Origin: a candidate division Hyd24-12 bacterium UBA6080
GTDB lineage: Bacteria; Fermentibacterota; Fermentibacteria; Fermentibacterales; JCC-6
DNA: 64,000 bases
Direction: 5' to 3'
Assembly: GCA_002436025.1 (NCBI GenBank)
Contig: DIXM01000002.1
Coordinates: 682,001 to 746,000, forward strand
Below the pieces are notes generated by a model. The model saw only the letters and a program-made list of their open reading frames with translations. It was not told where the DNA came from and did not search any database. This document shows positions 1 through 8,108 of the stretch, piece after piece. The translations under genes and the position numbers were made by a program. Each line of letters starts with the position of its first letter. The first letter of the stretch is position 1.

Positions 1-953
1 CTGAACACGATCACGCTTCCCATGGCTCGTATGTCGACCATCATGCCCGTCACGCAGAAGAAAACAGGGACCAGAAGCTCCTTGACGGGCACGAGTTTCT
101 CGGAGATCCGCTGTGCCTGTCTGGTTCCGGACAACGCGAGTCCCATGACGTAAGCGCCCACGACGAGCGCCAGGCCGAAAAACTCTGCAAGCCCGGCTGC
201 CAGAAGGCCGATGGCCAGCGCGAAGGCAGCCTGGGCTGAATCGTCGCCTGCCCTTGTGATGAGCCACAACAACTGCTTTTGAAACAGAAGACCCAGCGCG
301 AGAAGGACTGCGAAGAATCCGAAGCCCTTCAGAGCTATGACAAGCATGCTGCCAGTGTCGGTTCCACCGCCCGGGATACCCGACACCACCGCCAGCACAA
401 CAAGACCTATCACATCGTCAATCACGGCTGCAGAAAGGGTAACTGAGCCTTCGGGCGTGTTGAGCCGCTTCATGTCAAGGAAAACCCTTGCGGCAAGGGA
501 AATGGAAGTGGCCGCGGCGATGGCTCCGAAAGCGAGCACCCTGTGGTCCATGAGACCCGTGCCCCCCCCGGCAAGGATGACTGCAAGCCCTCCCCCGGCA
601 AAGCCCAGAACGGCGCCCCCCATGCCCACTGCGAAACCTTTGGGAGCGAAACGGAGGAAACCCCTGAGGTCTGTCTCGAGGCCGGCGGTGAAAAGAAGGG
701 TCACAATGCCGACAATGGTTATGCCATGAAGCAGTCCCTCGTTAAATGCGCCGTCGGGACCCGTGGGAAAGGCAGGCCCCATGGAGAAGACCTCCAGACT
801 GCCGAGGGCGTAGGGACCGATGATAAGCCCCACGAGCATCTCCCCAATGACAGCGGGTTGCCTTAGGAATCTCTGGGTGAGCCTTCCGGCAACCTTGGCT
901 GCCAGGACAATCAACGCGAATTCAAGCACGAACCTTGCGTCTGTGATCTCCAT
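1..953 (-). CDS. Kef/NapA-type cation:proton antiporter, 3' end beyond window
   Basis: Read on the minus strand, about 317 codons stay open from an ATG at 953-951 to the window edge. The product is a polytopic membrane protein of the CPA2 monovalent cation:proton antiporter family. The segment AVIDDVIGLVVLAVVSG carries the paired Asp residues used for ion exchange in NapA-like members. Long Gly/Ala-rich helices and the early ETDLRGFLRF segment also fit the family. A GGAGAG ribosome site lies 5 bases before the start. I checked the G8 run near 551-558: the frame continues through it, so this is not a frameshift. The C-terminal part, possibly with a TrkA-N domain, is not visible. It is divergent from iorA. 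Confidence 0.85.
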   Translation of the reverse strand, partial: MEITDARFVLEFALIVLAAKVAGRLTQRFLRQPAVIGEMLVGLIIGPYALGSLEVFSMGPAFPTGPDGAFNEGLLHGITIVGIVTLLFTAGLETDLRGFLRFAPKGFAVGMGGAVLGFAGGGLAVILAGGGTGLMDHRVLAFGAIAAATSISLAARVFLDMKRLNTPEGSVTLSAAVIDDVIGLVVLAVVSGIPGGGTDTGSMLVIALKGFGFFAVLLALGLLFQKQLLWLITRAGDDSAQAAFALAIGLLAAGLAEFFGLALVVGAYVMGLALSGTRQAQRISEKLVPVKELLVPVFFCVTGMMVDIRAMGSVIVF

Positions 954-1095
954 GGGTCTCTCCGATGGGGTGGGAATGACGCGGGAAAATAACCAATCCC
1001 CACCGGGAATGCGAGACGCAACACCGCTTTTCATGATGGCTGCGTTTGTGCATTATCAAGACCGCATATGCATTACGCAGGAAAGGAAGGTCCTC

Positions 1096-2973
1096 GTGAA
1101 AAAGCTTGGGGAGATGCTGCTGGGCGAAAGCCCCTTTCGGGAGCTGGTGATGGGCAACACGGCCCTGGTGAGGGGCATGGTCGAGGCCGGGGTCCGTGTT
1201 GTCACCTCGTACCCGGGCTCGCCCACACCCGAGATCGCGACCGCCATCGCCTCCATCCGGAAGGAACTTCGGCCATTTCACTTCGAGTTCTGCGTCAACG
1301 AGAAGGTGGCGGTGGAGGTCGCCTACGGCGCAGCCGTGAACGGACGGCCATCGGTGGTCTTCTTCAAGAGCGTCGGGCTCAATGTGGCATCGGACACCTT
1401 CGTTCAGCTCAACCATATGGACATTCCCGGCGGATTGGTAGTGATCGTTGGGGATGACCCCGGGGCTCACTCATCCCAGAACGAGCAGGACAACAGGCAT
1501 CTGGCCAGGATGAGCTACACCCCTGTGCTTGAACCCGCATCACCATCCGAGGCTTACGCATTCCTTCTCACGGCGGTGTCCATGGCCCGAAAGCACCGCA
1601 TGGCGGTCATGCTCAGGATGACCACCCACGTGTGCCACGCCAAGGAGATGGTTTCCTTCGGCGGCTGGCCGAACACTCCCCGTGATGACACACCCGGTTT
1701 CGACGGTTCTGGCGGAAGCCACATTCCGATAGGGGCCATGGTCGCCCGGATGAAGAAGAGGGCAATAGAAAGGCTTCAGGCATCCCGCGAACCGGGCCTC
1801 GACAGGGTGTTGGAAAACGGCAACCCCAAACGGGGGATCATCACCGCCGGGCTTCCGTTCCTGTCGGTTCTTGACGTCCTGTCGGGAGCGGCAAGGAAGC
1901 CCGACATCCTCAAGCTGGGGATGGTCCACCCGCTTTCCCTCGACACGATCTCCGGGTTTCTTCGAGCGCATGAGGAAGTCCTTGTCCTGGAGGAACTGGA
2001 TGACTTCATCGAGCAGTCCGTGAAGGCCATGGCGCACGATTCCGGCCTCTCCACGCGCGTGCTGGGAAAGGGGTGCACCGAAGACTGGATCGGCGAGTTC
2101 ACTCCGGGAAGGGTCCGTGAGATACTGCACAGGCTCTGGCCCGATTCGGTCGTAGCTCCCGTTTCCATGGCCGGCAACCTCGCTGCACCGGTCAGGTTTC
2201 CCCAGATGTGCCCGGGCTGCGGCCATCGGAGCGCGTTCTTCGCCATCGGCAAGGCGCTTCGCAAGAACGACATCACCGTTGCCGACATCGGCTGCCACAC
2301 GCTGGGTTTCCTGCCTCCCCATGAGATAGGGCGTCTCCTCATGTCCATGGGGGCGTCAACCGGCATCGGGCAGGGTCTATCCCTGTTCAACTCCGAAAGG
2401 AGGGTGGTCGCCTTCCTTGGAGACTCCACATTTTTCCATGCCGGCATTCCAGGGGTGATAAACGCCATCTTCAACAACCACAGGCTCACCCTGATCGTGA
2501 TGGAGAACGGGACCACCGCCATGACTGGCCATCAGGAGCACCCGGGAACCGGGCGGAACTTCAACGATCCAACGGAAAGGATACCGATCCGGAAGGTGCT
2601 TGAGGGACTGGGCATCCAGAACATCACCGAGGTGGATACCTACAACCAGAAAGCACTGACCACGGCGGTTGGGAAAGCGCTGGAGTCCCCCGGCCTGAGC
2701 GTGGTCATCGCAAAGCACCCCTGCATGCTCAAGTTCTCACGCGAGCAGCGCAGAAAGCCCGGTTTTGTCCAGAGACACGTTGAGGTTTCCGAGGACAAGT
2801 GCACACTGGCCAGGGAATGCATCGACAGGTTCGGCTGCCCCTCCTTCAAGAGGGACGGCGAAACCGGCCGGGTCTCAACCAACACCGACCTGTGCATCGG
2901 CGATGGCTCCTGCATCCAGACGTGCCCCTCCGATGCCCTTGGCGCCGTTGCGCCTGGAAAGGAGTCCCGATGA
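1096..2973 (+). CDS. iorA: Indolepyruvate:ferredoxin oxidoreductase, alpha subunit
   Basis: The catalytic subunit of the TPP- and Fe-S-dependent enzyme that oxidatively decarboxylates aryl pyruvates to aryl-CoA and reduces ferredoxin. The N-terminal pyruvate-oxidoreductase domain (about residues 1-180) includes TSYPGSPTPEI. The TPP-binding half starts near CPGCGHR (about 372), with the GDSTFF motif near 442. A ferredoxin-like tail holds Cys at about 569, 575, 581 and 600, 606, 610. The second Cys of each canonical CxxCxxC is missing (Ala near 572, Asp near 603). I chose the GTG at 1096 because GGAAGG precedes it and family homology starts there; an upstream in-frame extension from 820 overlaps the divergent gene. 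625 residues is normal for IorA. The stop overlaps the iorB start (ATGA). Confidence 0.92.
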   Translation: MKKLGEMLLGESPFRELVMGNTALVRGMVEAGVRVVTSYPGSPTPEIATAIASIRKELRPFHFEFCVNEKVAVEVAYGAAVNGRPSVVFFKSVGLNVASDTFVQLNHMDIPGGLVVIVGDDPGAHSSQNEQDNRHLARMSYTPVLEPASPSEAYAFLLTAVSMARKHRMAVMLRMTTHVCHAKEMVSFGGWPNTPRDDTPGFDGSGGSHIPIGAMVARMKKRAIERLQASREPGLDRVLENGNPKRGIITAGLPFLSVLDVLSGAARKPDILKLGMVHPLSLDTISGFLRAHEEVLVLEELDDFIEQSVKAMAHDSGLSTRVLGKGCTEDWIGEFTPGRVREILHRLWPDSVVAPVSMAGNLAAPVRFPQMCPGCGHRSAFFAIGKALRKNDITVADIGCHTLGFLPPHEIGRLLMSMGASTGIGQGLSLFNSERRVVAFLGDSTFFHAGIPGVINAIFNNHRLTLIVMENGTTAMTGHQEHPGTGRNFNDPTERIPIRKVLEGLGIQNITEVDTYNQKALTTAVGKALESPGLSVVIAKHPCMLKFSREQRRKPGFVQRHVEVSEDKCTLARECIDRFGCPSFKRDGETGRVSTNTDLCIGDGSCIQTCPSDALGAVAPGKESR

Positions 2974-3530
2974 ACATTCACATGACGGGCGTGGGCGGAC
3001 AGGGGATAGGCCTTCTCAGCGAGCTTCTCCTCAGGGCCCTTTCAGTGGCCGGCATGGAGGTCAGGGGAGTTGATACCCACGGACTCGCCCAGCGGGGCGG
3101 GGTGGTCAATTCGCAGATCAGGACCGGGAGCGGTGAATTCTCTCCCCTTATCGCGCCGGGCGGGGCGGACCTTGTCCTTGCGCTTGAGCGCCACGAAGCC
3201 CTGAGGGCAGTGGGCGGCTATCTCCGGGATAAAGGTGCGCTCGCGTATTACGACGCGGTCTGGCAACCCTTCGAGGTCAGGAACGGCTCGGTGCCCGGGG
3301 TCTCCACTGAAGCCCTGCATGAAGAGTGCAGGCGCCGGGACATCAGGGCTGTAAGGGTGTTTCGTGATGACCTGCCTGATCCCCGCATGCAGAACACGGC
3401 CCTGCTGGCTGAAGTACTTCACAACGACCTGATACCCGGCCTGAGACCCGAACATGTCACCCAAGCCATGGAAGACCTTCTCCAGGGCGGGGCGCTGAAG
3501 GCGAACCTCGAAATACTTGGTGTCCGGTAG
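2970..3530 (+). CDS. iorB: Indolepyruvate:ferredoxin oxidoreductase, beta subunit
   Basis: The small gamma-domain subunit that pairs with IorA. It begins with the family signature GVGGQGIGLLSELL and continues with GVDTHGLAQRGG, both typical of IorB/POR-gamma proteins. 186 residues is the usual length. The ATG at 2970 overlaps the iorA stop by 4 bases, and a GGAG lies just upstream inside iorA, so translation is probably coupled. The pair would serve amino-acid (Phe/Tyr/Trp) fermentation, feeding reduced ferredoxin to the Rnf complex encoded further along; that link is inference. Confidence 0.93.
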   Translation: MNIHMTGVGGQGIGLLSELLLRALSVAGMEVRGVDTHGLAQRGGVVNSQIRTGSGEFSPLIAPGGADLVLALERHEALRAVGGYLRDKGALAYYDAVWQPFEVRNGSVPGVSTEALHEECRRRDIRAVRVFRDDLPDPRMQNTALLAEVLHNDLIPGLRPEHVTQAMEDLLQGGALKANLEILGVR

Positions 3531-3544
3531 TCATTGGTTATAAT
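3517..3544 (+). promoter_or_regulatory. Candidate sigma70-like promoter before DUF378 gene
   Basis: A perfect TATAAT at 3539-3544, with TTGGTG at 3517-3522 and a 16-base spacer, overlaps the end of iorB. It lies 33 bases before the DUF378 start and would drive the DUF378/glycan genes. Based on sequence match only. Confidence 0.45.
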
Positions 3545-3577
3545 CAGAACTTATCCTAACGGAAGGGAAGGTGTGTC

Positions 3578-3787
3578 ATGGCCGGGAGAAAAGCCTGTTT
3601 CGTCGATTACATCGCCCTGATCCTTCTGATCGTGGGCGGTATAAACTGGGGACTCATGGGCGCGATCGAGAAAGACCTCATACAGGGAATCCTCAAACTT
3701 GATTACACCATTGCCAGAAGCATCTATGTCCTCGTTGGCCTCGCAGGCATATGGGGTCTGTTCGCAACCCTCGGAAGGCTGAAGTAG
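3578..3787 (+). CDS. DUF378 small membrane protein (YuzA-like)
   Basis: A 69-residue protein with two hydrophobic segments. IALILLIVGGINWGLMG is the DUF378 signature, followed by a second helix around residues 44-64. GGAAGGG precedes the ATG. The family function is unknown; members are small inner-membrane proteins. It stands alone in front of the glycan cassette, 23 bases from the next gene. Confidence 0.85.
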   Translation: MAGRKACFVDYIALILLIVGGINWGLMGAIEKDLIQGILKLDYTIARSIYVLVGLAGIWGLFATLGRLK

Positions 3788-3810
3788 CCCGTTATTCCTG
3801 AAGGAGCCTT

Positions 3811-4695
3811 TTGAAGCTTTCGGTGATAATCCCCGCTTTCAACGAAGAGCAGTCGATAGTCTCCACAGTTGAGCGGGTGCGTGACACTCTGTGCCGGTGC
3901 GGCATCGACGGAGAGATCCTCGTGGTGAACGATGGCTCGACCGACTCAACGGGCCGTCTGGCCATGTCCACCGGGGTCATGGTTTTGGACCACGCATGCA
4001 ATCTGGGCTACGGCGCATCGTTGAAAACGGGGATACGCCACGCTTCATCAGAGATCATCGCCATTATCGACGCCGACGGGACCTACCCCGTCGACCGCCT
4101 CCCCGACCTCCTCAATGCCATGCTGGGCGCCGAAATGGTCGTGGGCAGCCGGACGGGAGGCACGGTGCGCATTCCCATCGTTCGCAGGCCGGCCAAGTGG
4201 GTTCTGAACAAGCTCGCCAACCGCCTCACCGGAACCCGGATCCCCGACCTCAACTCGGGGCTGAGGGTGTTCACGCGAAGCCTGGCGCTCCGTTACCTCA
4301 ACCTTCTGCCCGAAGGCTTTTCGTTCACCACCACCATAACCGTCGCCTCCCTCTGCGACGGCATCACCGTGCGTTTCATCCCCATCGACTACCATACCCG
4401 TGAGGGCTCCTCCAAGATCAGACCCGGCCACTTCCCCAACTTCCTCATGCTTGTATTCAGGCTTGCCGTGCTTTTCAGACCTCTGAAGGTATTCCTTCCG
4501 GCATCCATGACACTCTTCATCCTGGGTCTTTTTAAACTCGTTCTTGATTTTTTGATCGCCGTCAGCCATGCCGGCTTCACGCCTGAACTCGCAAGCTACC
4601 CGGTCATCTCCACGACAACGGTGATCTTTCTGGTTTCCAGCCTGCAGGTCCTTCTTGTGGGCATGGTCGCCGAGGCCCTCGCAGTAAGGCGGTAG
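3811..4695 (+). CDS. Family 2 glycosyltransferase (DPM1-like) with C-terminal membrane helices
   Basis: An inverting GT-A glycosyltransferase, 294 residues. LSVIIPAFNEEQ starts the nucleotide-binding fold, VVNDGSTDST is the GT2 motif, and IDADGTYP is the metal-binding DxD equivalent. Two hydrophobic helices near residues 228-290 anchor it in the membrane. This resembles polyprenol-phosphate mannosyl/glucosyl transferases that supply lipid-linked sugars to GT39/GT83 enzymes. The start is TTG at 3811 with AAGGAG 4 bases before it. It stands 5 bases before the asparagine synthetase gene, and the later GT39-like gene may use its product (inference). Confidence 0.88.
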   Translation: MKLSVIIPAFNEEQSIVSTVERVRDTLCRCGIDGEILVVNDGSTDSTGRLAMSTGVMVLDHACNLGYGASLKTGIRHASSEIIAIIDADGTYPVDRLPDLLNAMLGAEMVVGSRTGGTVRIPIVRRPAKWVLNKLANRLTGTRIPDLNSGLRVFTRSLALRYLNLLPEGFSFTTTITVASLCDGITVRFIPIDYHTREGSSKIRPGHFPNFLMLVFRLAVLFRPLKVFLPASMTLFILGLFKLVLDFLIAVSHAGFTPELASYPVISTTTVIFLVSSLQVLLVGMVAEALAVRR

Positions 4696-4700
4696 TTCCG

Positions 4701-6656
4701 TTGTGCGGTTTTGCGGGAGTACTCCTCGGAAGTCCCGGCGACAGGTCCCAAGAGACCGATGGCGCACTTTCGGCCATGTCCCTTGTTCTCTCCCATCGTG
4801 GCCCTGACGACGACGGGCTTCAGTGGATCGGTCCATGCGGCATCGCCCATCGCCGGCTGAGCGTCATCGATCTTTCCGCCGCGGGCCGTCAGCCCATGTC
4901 CAACGAAGACGGCACAGTGTGGATCGCCTACAACGGCGAGGTGTACAACTTCAATGAACTCAGGCGTGATTTCGGGCTCGAACGGGACTTCCGTTTCCGC
5001 TCCCGGACCGACACCGAAGTCCTGTTGCACCTGTACGAGAAGCTGGGCTCCGATTTCCTCAGGCATCTCAACGGGATGTTCTCGCTTGCCATCTGGGACT
5101 GCGGGCGGGACAGACTGCTTCTGGCGCGTGACCCTTTCGGCATCAAGCCCCTTTTTCACATGGAGCACGCCGGTGGTTTCTGGTTCGCCTCCGAGATAAA
5201 AAGCCTTCTGCAGGCGCCGGCCTTCAGAAGGGAGGCTGACCCCGAGGCCCTGTTCCACTATCTGGCCTGCAACTACATTCCCGGAACCCTCACCCCCTTC
5301 CGGGGCGTGAGCGAGCTTGAACCAGGCACCGCCATCGAGGTCAAACCCGGTTCAGGGGTAACTGCAAAGTGGGGCTTTTTCGATTTCAGGAGCGTTCCGG
5401 ACTACGGGCTGGACGAGAACACCGCAGTGGAAGAGTCGTTGCGTCTGCTTCGGGAGTCAGTGAAAAGGCAGCTCGTAAGCGATGTTCCCGTTGGGGTCAT
5501 GCTGTCGGGCGGGATGGACTCAAGCGCGCTGACAGCCCTGATGGTAAAGGCCAGGGGCGGGGCGGGTTTTCACACATTTTCCCTGGCGTTCGATGAGCCC
5601 AGCTTTGACGAGTCCTCATATGCAAGGCTCGTTGCCGAAACCCAGGGCACCATCCACCACGAGATCCGCGTGAATCCGGGGAATGTCGAGGCCCTGCTGC
5701 CGGGATACCTCGCCCACATTGACGAGCCCTACGCTGACGGTTCGGCGATCCCCACGTGGCTTCTCGCCGACAGGGCGGCCCCGCTGGTCACGGTGCTCCT
5801 CTCGGGAGAGGGTGGAGACGAGTTGTTCGCGGGTTACGACACCCATGCGGCCATGAAGGCTCGAATGCTCTACCGCCGGTACGTTCCCGGCTTCATCAGG
5901 CGCTGTCTCATCGCGCCCGCCGTGAACGCCCTGCCGGTGTCCAACAGCAAGCTCAGCTTCGAGTTCAAGGCCAAACGGTTCGCAGCGGGTTCCGAACTCG
6001 GCGTGCCCGAATCCCACTTCGCATGGCGTGCCGTCCTCACAGGGGATGAGCGGCTCGGGGTCCATCCCGGCGCTTCCCTGAACTACCCCCCGTCAGATTC
6101 TTTCTTCACCGCCGTCTACGACGCGTGCCACGGTGAAACCGAGCTCGCCAGGATACTTCGCATAGATACTTCGTGCCATCTTCCGAACGACCTCATGATA
6201 AAGAACGACAGGATGACAATGGCCCACTCCATAGAAGCAAGGGTGCCCTTCACGGACACTGAGCTCTACCGGTTCATGGCCACCGTGCCGGATGCACTGA
6301 AGCTGCCGGGCCTGAGGAAGAAGAACCTTCTCCGTAAGGCCATGGAGGGGATCCTTCCCGCCAGGGTGATCGCCAAGAAGAAGGTTGGTCTGGAGATGCC
6401 ATATTCCAAGTGGTTCCGCAACGAGATGAAGGAATTCGCCCACGATTGCCTTTTCAGTTCTCCGATCCTCGATTCCGGCATTCTTGCGAGGGCGGGGCTT
6501 TCGGAACTCTGGAACAGCCATCAGGAGGGAAGGCGGGACAACGGCCGGGCCCTCTGGGGGCTCCTTAACCTCACCATGTGGTACAGCCTCTACATCTCTT
6601 CGGATGACTACAAGGGGTTCATACGCCCGGGCAGAAGCAGGCTTCAAGGTGAGTGA
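4701..6656 (+). CDS. asnB: Asparagine synthetase (glutamine-hydrolysing)
   Basis: A two-domain class II amidotransferase of 651 residues. After Met removal, Cys2 (MCGFAGV) is the glutaminase nucleophile. SHRGPDDDG and RLSVIDLS complete the glutaminase domain (to about 210). The synthetase domain has the PP-loop SGGMDSS near residue 269 and the downstream GEGGDELFAGY. The start is TTG at 4701. It may make asparagine, or amidate a sugar or aminoacyl group as AsnB homologues in polysaccharide loci often do; the setting between a GT2 and an oxidoreductase gene makes the second reading reasonable but unproven. Confidence 0.9.
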   Translation: MCGFAGVLLGSPGDRSQETDGALSAMSLVLSHRGPDDDGLQWIGPCGIAHRRLSVIDLSAAGRQPMSNEDGTVWIAYNGEVYNFNELRRDFGLERDFRFRSRTDTEVLLHLYEKLGSDFLRHLNGMFSLAIWDCGRDRLLLARDPFGIKPLFHMEHAGGFWFASEIKSLLQAPAFRREADPEALFHYLACNYIPGTLTPFRGVSELEPGTAIEVKPGSGVTAKWGFFDFRSVPDYGLDENTAVEESLRLLRESVKRQLVSDVPVGVMLSGGMDSSALTALMVKARGGAGFHTFSLAFDEPSFDESSYARLVAETQGTIHHEIRVNPGNVEALLPGYLAHIDEPYADGSAIPTWLLADRAAPLVTVLLSGEGGDELFAGYDTHAAMKARMLYRRYVPGFIRRCLIAPAVNALPVSNSKLSFEFKAKRFAAGSELGVPESHFAWRAVLTGDERLGVHPGASLNYPPSDSFFTAVYDACHGETELARILRIDTSCHLPNDLMIKNDRMTMAHSIEARVPFTDTELYRFMATVPDALKLPGLRKKNLLRKAMEGILPARVIAKKKVGLEMPYSKWFRNEMKEFAHDCLFSSPILDSGILARAGLSELWNSHQEGRRDNGRALWGLLNLTMWYSLYISSDDYKGFIRPGRSRLQGE

Positions 6657-8070
6657 TCCGAAGCGCGTTGTGATACTGGGCGGAGGTCCCGCCGGCATCT
6701 GGACAGCCCTTCACCTTCTTCGTCTGCACCCGGGGCTGAGTGTCACGATCCTTGAAATGCAGGAGTTTCCGGGCGGCATTGCCGGAAGCTTCAAAGCCCA
6801 CGGGCTCACCTGGGACCTGGGCAGCCACAGACTGCATCCGGCGGTATCCCCCGGATTACTCGGGGATGTAAGGGGGCTGCTTGGTGAAAACCTTCTCAAG
6901 AGGCCCCGGAACGGCAGGATACTTCTGGAGGGCAGGTTGCTGGGCTTTCCCCTGTCCCCGGCCGACCTGGCACAACATCTTCCACCTTCCTTTGCCCTCG
7001 GCGCCGTATTCGACGGATTGACAGCGCCGTTCCGGCGCAGGCCCGGGGCCGACGCAACCTTCGGGGCCCTCATGATGGCGGGGCTGGGAAGAACCATCTG
7101 CCGCAGGTTCTACTTCCCCTACGCGGAAAAACTCTGGGGGCTATCCCCGAATGCGCTGGACGGCGAGCAGGCCCGTAGAAGGGTTTCGGCGGGAACACTG
7201 GGCAGCATGCTTGAAAAACTCGTTCCGTCATCCAGGTCGGGGATTGACAAAAGGTCGTTCCATTACCCTTTTGGCGGGTTCGGTTCCATCTTCACTGCGG
7301 CGGCCCGTAAGGTTGAGTCCATGGGTGGAACTCTGCTGAGGGGCGCTGTGGTCCGAAGCGTTACCCCCCCGATCCCCGGCTCAGCCGGACTGATCGGGTA
7401 CACCGGGGGGCGCGGGGACGCTTCTTTGCCCGCCGATTTCGTTTTTTCCACCATCCCCGTAACCGGCCTCGTGCCAGCCCTGACAGTACCGGTGCCCGGG
7501 GAGGTGAGGGCTGCGGCTTCATCGCTCTCCTACCGTTCCATGGTGCTATGCTGTGTCGTGCTGGACTCATGTCAGTTCTCCGCATACGATGCCCATTATT
7601 TCCCGGGCCCTGAAACCCGCTTCTCCAGAGTGTCGGAGCGGCAGAATTACGACGAAAGCCGGGAATCTCCCGGTTCAACGGGTCTTTGTCTCGAAATGCC
7701 CTGCTTCAGGACCGACCCCCTCTGGTCAATGGATGACAGAGAGATACTGGCCATCGCACTGTCCGGACTGACCGCCGCCGGTCTCGCCGTTTCCGGGGTG
7801 AAGGCCTTCTTCACCCGAAGGATCACCGAGGCTTACCCTTCCTACCCCACGGGGTGGCACAGACACTTCGGGGAAGTAGACCGGTGGCTTGCGCAGGTCC
7901 CGGGGCTTGTTACCCTTGGCAGGCAGGGACTCTTCGTTCATGACAACGTTCACCACGCGATGGAGATGGGTGCCGCAGCGGCCCGGTGTTTCGACCCCGC
8001 GACAGGCTGGGATCCCTTGAGATGGTCGGAAGCCAGGAAGCTTTTCAGGAAGAACGTGGTGGAGGACTGA
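6649..8070 (+). CDS. FAD-dependent oxidoreductase, protoporphyrinogen oxidase/UDP-galactopyranose mutase-like
   Basis: Starts with a Rossmann dinucleotide motif, VVILGGGPAGIWTALHL, at about residues 7-24. The C-terminal part, near LVTLGRQGLFVHDNVHHAME, looks like the second FAD contact of amine-oxidase-fold enzymes. 473 residues. The GTG at 6649 overlaps the asnB stop by 8 bases and homology begins immediately after it; the longer in-frame reading from 6484 lies entirely inside asnB. The substrate is unknown. The neighbours suggest a step in polysaccharide or lipid-linked sugar metabolism. Protein family is clear, reaction is not. Confidence 0.8.
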   Translation: MSDPKRVVILGGGPAGIWTALHLLRLHPGLSVTILEMQEFPGGIAGSFKAHGLTWDLGSHRLHPAVSPGLLGDVRGLLGENLLKRPRNGRILLEGRLLGFPLSPADLAQHLPPSFALGAVFDGLTAPFRRRPGADATFGALMMAGLGRTICRRFYFPYAEKLWGLSPNALDGEQARRRVSAGTLGSMLEKLVPSSRSGIDKRSFHYPFGGFGSIFTAAARKVESMGGTLLRGAVVRSVTPPIPGSAGLIGYTGGRGDASLPADFVFSTIPVTGLVPALTVPVPGEVRAAASSLSYRSMVLCCVVLDSCQFSAYDAHYFPGPETRFSRVSERQNYDESRESPGSTGLCLEMPCFRTDPLWSMDDREILAIALSGLTAAGLAVSGVKAFFTRRITEAYPSYPTGWHRHFGEVDRWLAQVPGLVTLGRQGLFVHDNVHHAMEMGAAAARCFDPATGWDPLRWSEARKLFRKNVVED

Positions 8071-8101
8071 TTGTCCTCACCTGACCCGTCATTGTTATAA
8101 T
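8071..8101 (+). promoter_or_regulatory. Candidate promoter before GT39-like gene
   Basis: TATAAT at 8096-8101 with a looser TTGTCC at 8071-8076 (19-base spacer). Transcription would begin near 8108, almost on the ATG at 8109. This makes the second in-frame ATG at 8136 (GGGGA before it) a serious alternative start, unless the message is leaderless. Confidence 0.35.
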
Positions 8102-8108
8102 CCGGATC

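Noticed and set aside
545..560. Possible frameshift at a G8 run in the Kef-type antiporter
   Set aside because: Careful recounting shows the frame continues through GGG GGG GGC into conserved antiporter sequence.
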